Both the position numbers and the translations under genes were made by a program. From positions 49,406 through 113,405 of the forward strand of contig JAYEVE010000804.1 in assembly GCA_036346375.1 (NCBI GenBank): a stretch of DNA of 64,000 nucleotides, written 5' to 3'. The notes below the pieces were generated by a model. That model was not told the DNA's origin. It did not search any database and was given only the letters and a program-made list of their open reading frames with translations. This stretch comes from Guadua angustifolia (taxonomy: Eukaryota; Streptophyta; Magnoliopsida; Poales; Poaceae). Positions 56,557 through 64,000 of this stretch are shown here, piece after piece; within the stretch, counting starts at the first letter, position 1, and each line of letters begins with the position of its first letter.

Positions 56557-57263
56557 GATGGGTTGTTATTAATCCTTTGCCGGCGTGCAAGGACGTAAGG
56601 ATGATTGCGCTGACCGTAGTGAACTCAAAGGATTATCTTGGCCAGCGATTCTTCAAGTGCCCCAGGAACAAGCAATTCGTGAGTGTGTTTCTTTGGCAAA
56701 ATTCGTGAAGATTCTGACAATTATGTTGTGCAATGCTTATGCTTGTGATGAATAACATAGATCATTAATAAATTAGGCTATTTGTCGATAAATAGATCCA
56801 TGCCAATATTGGATGTGTAGGAAATGACAAAAATCACACTCACATTATTATTATCCAGTGCATTTTGGAGAGCACCCATGTCAGCAGGTCTAATAATAGT
56901 CATCTGGACATAAAGTGTATCACAGGATAAGCAACATATGGTAAACATTGCAATAAAAAGAGATGCAACAAAGTATTCTCGCAAAATTTCAAGATATGTT
57001 GTGCAATGCTTATGCTTGTGATGCCTTATTCAAATCTCTCCTTATTCAATTGAGCAGGTCCCAGGAACATGCCCAATTTACATGTTGCATGAAGTGTATG
57101 TGAAGCACCTACAGAAGCATGGTTTTTTGGGTTCAACCTCGTTCTTGGATGTTGTCCCTGACCTAGTGGATAAAATTGATCAACTGGAAATGGGGATGGA
57201 AGAGATGAAGGAGTTGGTTGTGAGGAACAGAGAACCGAGAGGGAATTTTGTTTGTTTTTTCTA
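56557..57263 (+). CDS. GRF-type zinc-finger ORF within the MULE
   Basis: An exon near 56570-56683 encodes PLPACKDVRMIALTVVNSKD followed by GQRFFKCPRNKQ, which has the G-R/Q-F-F-x-C-P core of the GRF zinc finger (PF06839). It ends at a TTC/GTGAGT donor. After about 370 bases a second block (57058-57263) opens behind a TGAGCAG acceptor with GPGTCPIYMLHEVYVKHLQ and a coiled-coil-like QLEMGMEEMKELVVRN, ending TAG. GRF fingers bind nucleic acid; plant TEs often carry short GRF proteins with a C-terminal coiled coil or membrane anchor. The start codon is not clear; ATGTCGCAAGACTC at 56425 is an in-region candidate but is soon followed by a stop. Function in transposition is unknown. Confidence 0.5.
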
Positions 57264-57880
57264 GGATGCATCAATTTAGCTTGTCTGATATTGGGCATCC
57301 TATTGGTTGTAATGAAGTAGATGATGTATAGTCTAAGTACCTGTATGGAATGTGTTTCCATCTACCATTGAAGCAGTGAGCTTGATGTACTGAAGATCTA
57401 TCTATTTTAATGGAATGGCTATGTTGGAGTGTTTGAGATTATCTAAAATGTGAAGTGCAAGTCATGTGCTTGTTGTTTCCAGTTCTCATGAATGTGTGAA
57501 TAAGCATATGAGTTCTTTGTCAGGTCTTGTTAGTTCCCTGAATTAGTAAGCATATGAGTGCATGAATGTGTGCTTCTTGTTTCTAGTTTTCATGAATGTG
57601 TGCATCAAGCAGAAGATACCTGACTGTAACTCTACAGGGATTCAAGTAAAGATCATAGCAAGGGAAAGGTAAAGCAATGCCTAAATGATGTTCCAGTTCA
57701 TTGGATATAGTAGCATACCCAGTTCTGGTGAGATAACAGAACTACAGCTAAGATAGGATATGGATGCCCATAGGTTGATCCATTGGTGGAAGCAAAACAT
57801 CTTCAATGCGATAGTAATCAACTAGAAATGGCTAGTCTGTAGATAGTGATCATCTTTGAAACATACAGAGAAGCATCCGC
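57264..57880. other. Non-coding spacer in the MULE
   Basis: No gene supported. GAATGTGTG and CATATGAGT motifs recur at 57490-57600. Confidence 0.4.
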
Positions 57881-58710
57881 CTGCGTGTTCACATTGATGC
57901 TCCCTGTTTAACATAAATATACCCACTCAATAGATTGAAAAATCATGACAACCAAATGAAATTGATAAAAAATTGTCACCTTTATGAATTTGACACCATT
58001 TTGCTGATACAGTTCCTCATACTTTTTAGCAAGGGAAGGTGTAAATAATCTTGGCATTATGTGATCTTCTGGGAATATAATCTATATAGAAAGCAAGTTA
58101 AGCAAGTCAAATTCTAGAACTACCACCTAATGCAGAAAGAGAAGAAAAGTAAGCTCCAGATATATCAGAACTGAACGAAGAAAAAATTGTTCCCTTACAG
58201 TTGTGTCAAGATTCCAGCCGCAAGCTGCAGCAGCTACCTCCATGCCAATATAGCCCGCACCAGTATATGTTAAAGAGTGAGAATATACAAGGAATAACTT
58301 TAGATAAATGTTGTCATGCCACATGAGAAAAATCCAATTCTGGTGCATGAGGAACATCCAACCAGTAGAAATAATACTGAGATGTAAGACAAACTTCCAT
58401 GTTACAATCTGGTTTCCAACCAGTAGAAATAATATACCATGAGGCTTCACAACCAGTAGAAATAATAAGTGACAAACTTCAGAATTTTCCCTGATGTAGT
58501 TTTCAAGGTCTGTGTTTTGCCATCAAATGCTACAACTGGATCCTCATACAACACCATACAAAGATGGATAAATAGCTTCAGAATGTGATTTTGTATGTTC
58601 AAACACATTACATTAACAAAAACAAGCAGTGACATCATCACTACCTCTATACCGTTCTCCTTGTACCATTCAGCAGTTTGCCTCTGCCCACCAGATCCAA
58701 CACAGCTCAA
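57880..58710 (-). pseudogene. Captured monodehydroascorbate reductase (MDAR) exons
   Basis: Minus-strand blocks in MDAR order: CVGSGGQRQTAEWYKENGIE (58645-58705); LYEDPVVAFDGKTQTLKTTS (58490-58553); IISTG-like repeats (58360-58470); YIGMEVAAAACGWNLDTT (58200-58258), the start of the NAD-binding segment; and IFPEDHIMPRLFTPSLAKKY continuing to VKFIK (57975-58085). These are internal parts of the FAD/NAD(P)H-binding enzyme that regenerates ascorbate. N-terminus, C-terminus and several exons are missing, a frameshift follows KILKF, and AGTAGAAATAAT is repeated three times where one SLIISTG block should be. Introns are retained, so capture was from DNA. No enzyme can be made. Confidence 0.85.
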
Positions 58711-59120
58711 AGTATAACTTATTGGGCACAGGAGTTAGGAGTATCCATTCAGTCAAAACCTAAGCCATAAAGAAGTCTTGAGCAATCCAGCACTGGGCAC
58801 ATTTCTGGCATTTTTGGAAGCATTACTTCCAACAACCAAGAAAAAGACATACTGAAACAGATGCACATAATTTCATACCAGCACTGGGCACATACTGAAA
58901 CGAAAAATCCCATCCACAAATTCACATACTGTCACATGAAGAATAAAGATCACCCTTCCTACAAGTGGCAAAATCATTTAATATAAAAAGTGTATCATTT
59001 CTCACAGAATTACAAAAGCATCCACTCCTGAAGTGAACACAAGCATCCAACACTTAAAATGGTCTGGTCAAGATTACAAAAGCATCCATCACTTAAAATG
59101 GTCTGGTCAATATTACAAAA
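58711..59120. repeat. Spacer with short tandem repeats
   Basis: AAAAGCATCCA and CACTTAAAATGGTCTGGTCA recur with a period of about 48 bases between 59009 and 59170; CAGCACTGGGCACAT also occurs twice (58792 and 58881). Confidence 0.55.
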
Positions 59121-59426
59121 GCATCCATTCAACAACTAAGAAAGCATCCAACATTTCAAATGGTTGAGAAATCGATAATGGTCTAGTTTCCAAAAGCATC
59201 CACCAAGGCAATGGTCTATTTTTTTTGCCTTCCTAGGAGTGACCTTGTTATTCTTGTCTCTCTTTCCAGGGGATATTTTTGGCCTCTGAGGGTTGGTCTG
59301 GTGCTCATTTATCCCTGCTCCACCTCCAAAGCTCAATGCACTTTGTCTGAAAAATAGATTCAGTAATAAGCAAAACAGACTAGTATTGAATGAGACTAGC
59401 AAAGTTAGAGCGCTAATGCATGCTCT

Positions 59427-59790
59427 TACCTTCTAGTCACAGGCCCAGGGCTTAAATTGCTTTGAGCTGTCCCCGATCCACCTTCCATGCCTATTGCCAT
59501 TCGACTTAAAAAAAGAGAGATATACATTTTCAGCAAACACTAACATAGGTGTATTTCATTGGTTTTTAAAGTGTAGAACATTTATGCATGGTTTTACCTT
59601 CTAGTCACAGGCCCAGGGCTTAAATTGTTTTGATCTGTCCCCGATCCACCTTCCATGCCCATTGCCATTTGACTTAAAAAAAGAGAGATGTACAGTTTCA
59701 GCAAACACTAACATAGGCGTATTTCATTGGTTTTTCAAGTGTAGAACATTTATGCATGATTTTTACCTTCTAGTAACAGGCCTTTGAGTT
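59427..59790 (-). repeat. Tandem duplication of an exon-intron unit in the MULE transposase 3' region
   Basis: Units 59427-59594 and 59595-59763 (168-169 bp) are highly similar; a third, partial unit starts at 59764. Each contains a small exon encoding MEGGSGT..NLSPGPVTRR followed on the minus strand by a GTAAG/GTAAA donor. Confidence 0.8.
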
Positions 59791-59829
59791 TCCTGTGTTG
59801 CGACCTTCTGTCTTTTGGAAGCACTGGTG

Positions 59830-62480
59830 CTAGCCTGACCTAATGGCCTTCCTTGCTTTGCTCGGCTTTTCCTGCATGAGCATACAGTCAAGATATTGTT
59901 CACATGTAAATATGCAACATACAAGATAGTGTTCACATGTAAAGCATTTCATACGCAACCTCTTTTTTGTTCCATTAAAATGGCACTTTGAGGAAGATGA
60001 CCTATGGCCAAATGCAAAGCATTTCTTACATTGCACCTGCCACATGCCTTTGGTCCTAGATTTGTTCCCTTTGTTCTCTAGGCAACCAGGTATTCTATTC
60101 TTCCTTTGTCTTCCTACTGGTCTCTTTGTCGAGGTGGCAACAACTTAAAGCCAAGGTCCACATTGGCCCATTGTGACTTATCTCGTTAGTGGCTTAATAA
60201 CCCCAAAGATATGCTAGCCTAAAGTGATAGATGTAATAGTATGGATGCAGAAATTGTTCCATATTAGGATTTCTATAGGTACCAATGAGTGCCAAAGCAT
60301 GTGGGCATGGTTTTCCGAGACTTGCCACTCCCTGCATGAGCATGTATGTTTTTTTAGATTCACCACATTTCTAATAATCTTGTGGGTAGGAGTGATCTCT
60401 GTCACCTCTGCTTCATCCCTACCACCTTCTTTGACCTTCAAGTGACCCAATTGCCTAGACATTGCATTCAAGCTCCGAACTACAACAGGGAGCATAATGC
60501 GGTCTTCAAATTTTTCACCTATCCTTCTCCTTTTGCATATAGTTCCATGAACTTTGATCCGAGAGAGTTCTGCAAGGTCAGCAATTGGAAGATCCTTAAG
60601 GTCCTTAACCCAATTGTTCCAAACCTCGCAAGATTGTTGGTAATATAATCGCATTTTATCTCTTCCAAAATTTGCTCCTCATCCATAGTAAATTGTGATA
60701 TTGATCCAACCAAGGCTTGACCTCATCGCTTGTTGCATAAATCTTGTTCATTAAGTATTCATGATATTGGGGTTGGAAAGTCCTAGCTGCAGGATACATG
60801 CGACCAAATGTCGGCCCTTGAAAACTCTTCACAAAATTCTTCATCAAATGCGAAAACATTCCCTATGTTTCGCCTAAGGGTAAACGACCTTCATCTTGAT
60901 TCTCTAGGCCTTTGCAGCATCTGAACTTATAGCCGGTATGGTGGATTGCCAATGGCTTCAGAGTCAGCGTGCATAAACCATGTCCAACCTGCTGTGCTCT
61001 CAAGATCAAAAAATCCAAAAGCCACCGGAAACATCCAATTGTGTCCATCTAAGGCAGTGGCTGAAGGTAGGTGGCCATTCCATCTACCATTGAGAGCCGT
61101 GGAATCAATACTCAAATATGGCCTACAACCATTTAGGAATCCATCTATGCTTGCTTTGAAGCAGCAGAAGAATCTGTGGAAATATGTACCATCTTCTTGC
61201 TCTTGTACACCTATCTCTACAACACTGCCAAGCATTCTTAGCTCTACCTCTGCCTTGAAGTTGTACAAATATGCAAAACTTTCTTCCCATGTGCCAAAAA
61301 TGTGCTCAAGACTTTTCGCCTACCAGCCCACACCGTTGAATATCCTAGTGTAACATTGTATTTCTCCTCTAACTCATCTTTCAATTGTTTTGCACCCTTG
61401 TTTGGATTCTTTTTCAATATTGGGATTGCCTTCTCTGCTACCCAATTAAATGTTGCCATCTTGGTCCTCACTCGACCAGTGGATGAACAAAAATATTCTC
61501 CCTTATTCCGTGTAACCTACACATACAAACACAAGGTTACATTGCATATATTTGAACCAAAGTTGAAATAGAGTTCACTAATTTATTTACAAAATTGATA
61601 AAAGCTGCAAAAGTTAACAAATAGTACCCTGACATGCTTCCCATCCTGCATCAACCTTGCAACAATTGCCTAGGAACAACCATTAGCAGTGCAAAACTCC
61701 CTAAACCTATCTTTGCATGATTTCTCTGTTCCCAGCTCAAATTGCCACTTTATAGCATGCTGCCTAACTGCTGCCCTGAATTCATTCATACTAGCATAGG
61801 TGCTCCCAACTGCCATTGGAGGGTCTTCCCTATCATAACAAACAGAGCTCTCACCAGGGATTACATCATCAACGCCTAACTCAGCATCTTTCAGGTTCAC
61901 ATCATCAAAAGCAGGTTCTTTTTCCTTTTCTTCTTCACCGCATTTCTAGCTTGTTCCGCTCTCTCATCTTCTTTTCTAAGTCCAACAAACTCATACAAAG
62001 CATCCTCATCCATCACCGAAGTGTCTGCACCTATCCGCTCTTCAAGACATAGAGCTATCTCAATACTATTCCAATCAATAACATCCGAACTTGCCGATTG
62101 TTTTCTTCGCTTGTCCAAGACCACAATCTGTCAAGACATTACTTGTTACCACTTCGTGACAAAGAGAGGTACAAACCATTTGTATAGGAATGTCCTCAAC
62201 ATCAACAAACAAATGCAACCTCTTGTTAGTCGCCTCTCAATAATGCAAGGGACAAATCAATCATTCACCAACCTAGTTTCTCCACCGTCCATATCATATA
62301 CACAAACCATCGGTAGTTGGCGCCCCTATTTCACCATAGTGCCGATCTTTTTCTAAGGTCACCATTTTATAAGAACGATAGTCCACGACCATTCCTCGAT
62401 TTGCGCGGCACATCAACAAAGCTACCATCGTCGAACTTGGTGAACCGAGAGAATCGAACGCACAACCTAAATGCAAGATC
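59830..62480 (-). pseudogene. MULE transposase (MURA-like), fragmented
   Basis: Right to left: a region near 62380-62460 with TKFDDGSFVDVPRKS; a Glu/Lys stretch (61897-62124); the MuDR DNA-binding domain with ASMNEFRAAVRQHAIKWQFE and CKDRFREFC (61670-61800); LKKNPNKGAKQLKDELEEKY (61360-61420); the MULE DDE domain (PF10551) with FLNGCRPYLSIDSTALNGRW (first Asp), ATALDGHNWMFPVAFGFFD (second Asp) and TWFM (60960-61160); a HEYLMNKIYATSDEVKPWL block (about 60700-60780); a SWIM-like finger beginning KKHTCSCREWQVS (60290-60350) with its last ligands decayed; and a C-terminal knuckle CKKCFAFGHRSSSSKC (59985-60035). The pieces lie in different frames and a third acidic residue could not be placed with certainty. 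Not functional as it stands. Confidence 0.85.
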
Positions 62481-62807
62481 CGGATCGATCCTACCGATTA
62501 CCAACAAAAAACAGTACACGATCGCTTAGCTTGCGGCCTAAACGACCTTTTCGCTCATCGATGCTTCTTCCCCACCCCAAATCAAGTGAAATCCCAAATC
62601 AAACCTAACCCTAATGTGGAGAGAAGAGGATTTAGATGGCAAGCAAGCCTACGGATTGGAGATTCATTGGGAAGCATGGTCGCGCACACGCACTCAGGCT
62701 GCCGCATGGAACGAGCGCCGACGCCGTCGGGCTGAAGTTGCCGCCGGGCTGGAGAAGCACTCGAGTCGACGAGAAGAGCTCGAGAGAATGAGAGAACAGA
62801 ACACTCG

Positions 62808-63035
62808 ATACAAGCCGTGACGATTAGAAAAGAGAGCAGGGGCAAAACGGGTATTTTAGGTGGGCTGCTAAAGGAAAATGATCAGAAAAGAGAAGGAAAT
62901 AGTGAAAATGGAAGGAAACTCTGAGAAACATCTGAACCAAAGAAATTCGTATTCCGGATGTCAAATTATGAAAGATGTGCGAATTGAGTCTTTTATGTTG
63001 TGAGGCAGCCGAATTGAGGCCCATATTCTGAAATT
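62808..63035 (-). repeat. Right TIR of the MULE
   Basis: Inverted copy of 55946-56175. It ends in GAATTGAGGCCCATATTCTG followed by AAATT, only about 170 bases from the VPS11 start codon. Confidence 0.85.
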
Positions 63036-63203
63036 TCTCCCTCCCTCACAGCCAGACCCGATCGGACCGCTCGCATCCGACCGAACGCCGCTCCTCGTCT
63101 CCCTCCCTCCCTCCCCCGCGCCGGCTGCCGCCGCCGCGGAGCCCGATCCCACCTGAGCTGGCCGCTTGCCCGCTCCCGATCCTCCGCCTCTCCTCTGCCC
63201 AGC
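63036..63203 (+). promoter_or_regulatory. VPS11 5' leader and promoter-proximal region
   Basis: CT- and GC-rich sequence (repeated CTCCCTCCCTC at 63037-63047 and 63100-63115) between the MULE end and the VPS11 ATG, typical of grass 5' UTRs. No TATA box is seen in these 168 bases, so core promoter elements may lie in or have been replaced by the MULE TIR. Confidence 0.5.
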
Positions 63204-63430
63204 ATGTACCAGTGGCGCAAGTTCGAGTTCTTCGAGGAAAGGCGGCCGGGCGCGGCGCGGCGGCCGTGCCGGCCGAGATCGCGGGCCGCGTGACCTGCTG
63301 TTCGGGTGGCCGCGGCCGCGTCGCGTTCGGCTGCAACGACGGCACCGTGGGGCTCCTCGACCGCGGGTTCCGTCTCTCCTACGGTTTCCAGGCCTACGCC
63401 TCCTCCGTCCTCTTCCTCCAGCAGCTCAAG
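63204..63430 (+). pseudogene. VPS11: VPS11 exon 1 (vacuolar sorting, HOPS/CORVET core), apparently frameshifted
   Basis: The ATG at 63204 opens MYQWRKFEFFEE, the conserved start of plant VPS11. After these 12 codons the frame runs into a stop near 63292. The expected continuation (AAGRGAAAVPAEIAGRVTCC, then GTVGLLDRGFRLSYGF and SVLFLQQLK) is open in another frame from about 63240 to 63430, so one base appears to be missing in the GAGGAAAGGCGG stretch at about 63233-63244. The exon ends CAGCTCAAG/GTACGC, a standard donor. VPS11 is a core subunit of the HOPS and CORVET tethering complexes acting at the vacuole and late endosome. No other ATG restores the frame. Either a pseudogene, a true null allele or a sequencing error; the rest of the gene is beyond the window. 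Confidence 0.85.
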
Positions 63431-64000
63431 GTACGCACAAGAAAACGGATCTGGAACTGTGGAATTCTTTGACAGATTTGATTGTTAGTGTTTTCTACTA
63501 CTGGATCCTGCATAAATAGGGGCAAAAGAAAAACAATTACATTCTTTTTCTTAGTTGAAATCAGCTGCTCATTATGGATTGTTGACGCATGGATCGCCAA
63601 TCTGGATTGTGGACGCACGGATCGCCAATCCCAGATGGGATGATAAACCTAGCACTGTCGCACAGCCCTGAACAATGCAGAATATTACTTTAGAAATTTA
63701 GCAAGAAACTTGCTTTTGAGATATGTATATAGTGGCTGACTATTAAGTGGAAAATATGGTACCCGATATTTACACGCTCTTTTGTTATAGGGGGGACGGT
63801 GCGGAAAGATGTTAGTCTGATGGTAGCTGTGGGGGTTTGATCAAGTGTTAGTGGATTTTTTTTGCAATTCATTGCAAAATAGATTATTTTGTGTAAATGT
63901 TTCTGAGTTTGTTAAGATTTTAGTTGATGCATAGGATAAGTTGATTTTTAATTTTGTCAAGGCTTCTGGTCACGGAATTTGTTTATTTCAGCTTATCTAA
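63431..64000 (+). other. VPS11 intron 1 (partial)
   Basis: T-rich sequence after the GTACGC donor with no further exon recognised. A 28-bp unit (TGGATTGTTGACGCATGGAT... and TGGATTGTGGACGCACGGAT...) is duplicated in tandem at about 63576-63631. Confidence 0.6.

Larger units (their letters stand above)
55946..63035 (-). mobile_element. Long-TIR Mutator-like element (MULE) beside VPS11
   Basis: 55946-56175 and 62808-63035 are inverted repeats of about 230 bp (AATTTCAGAATTTGGGACTC against its inverse near the right end), clearly alike though with several mismatches. Between them the minus strand holds a MULE transposase remnant; the plus strand carries a GRF zinc-finger ORF; and pieces of a monodehydroascorbate reductase gene are present. 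I could not find a matching 9-bp TSD, so one end may be altered. The right TIR ends about 170 bases before the VPS11 ATG; MULEs are known to prefer 5' ends of genes. Confidence 0.85.

Noticed and set aside
58360..58470. Triplet of AGTAGAAATAAT as a CRISPR-like array
   Set aside because: Eukaryotic context, and the repeat is explained by duplication within MDAR coding sequence.
55937..63044. 9-bp target duplication for the MULE
   Set aside because: CCTCTCGTG on the left and TCTCCCTCC on the right do not match, and shifting the ends by a few bases did not help.
1..64000. tRNA or rRNA genes
   Set aside because: No A/B box pair with clover-leaf arms or rRNA-like stretch was seen by eye; the tRNA-like motif at 21009-21022 is a retroelement primer site.

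Overview
The window is a repeat-dominated stretch of a monocot, almost certainly grass (Poaceae), nuclear genome. The evidence is nested LTR retrotransposons, a plant L1-type LINE, Tourist MITEs, hAT elements, two CACTA (En/Spm) elements with plant-specific domains (tnp2, DUF4216, Transposase_24, Ulp1/C48) and a long-TIR Mutator-like element (MULE). The only clear host gene is the start of VPS11 at the right edge. Species cannot be fixed from sequence alone; Oryza-like is a guess.

Layout. 1-3666: internally deleted Sirevirus-like Copia (minus strand), nested in a Gypsy-type element (3667-5569) that carries an antisense plant-mobile-domain ORF and ends in an LTR. 6183-7214: hAT element with a perfect 8-bp TSD. 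7302-8530: degenerate repeat family, second copy at 28831-30240. 8633-9179: two Tourist MITEs joined head to tail through one TAA. 9837-10783: solo LTR with an exact 5-bp TSD and five G-boxes. 11541-12498: hAT element that has captured the last exon of an S-domain receptor kinase. 13022-13283: small hAT MITE. 13614-21102: a ~314-bp TRIM-type mini LTR element split by a 7.2-kb Copia. 21540-28490: LINE with a 15-bp TSD. 31012-42522: CACTA-1, TSD TTA, coding tnp2 transposase, a C48-protease protein and a small acidic protein. 43599 to ~52950: CACTA-2, containing a Copia fragment. 53100-55892: Myb/SANT gene remnant next to a Harbinger-like end. 55946-63035: MULE with ~230-bp TIRs, a broken transposase, a GRF zinc-finger ORF and captured monodehydroascorbate reductase (MDAR) pieces. 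63204 to the end: VPS11 exon 1 and intron 1, with an apparent frameshift after codon 12.

How the parts relate. Nothing here works as an operon; the order is a history of insertions. TSDs and terminal repeats let several events be ordered: TRIM before Copia (TRIM LTRs ~12% different, Copia LTRs ~7%), Gypsy before Sirevirus (Sirevirus LTRs ~1%). All percentages are hand counts. Both CACTA elements share one design: the C48-protease gene lies downstream of the tnp2 gene and has its own leader, TATA box and an upstream array of subterminal-type repeats. Most transposon genes here are broken by stops or frameshifts. The best leads are the shared CACTA promoter design with the acidic ORF, the MULE beside VPS11, and the VPS11 frameshift itself.
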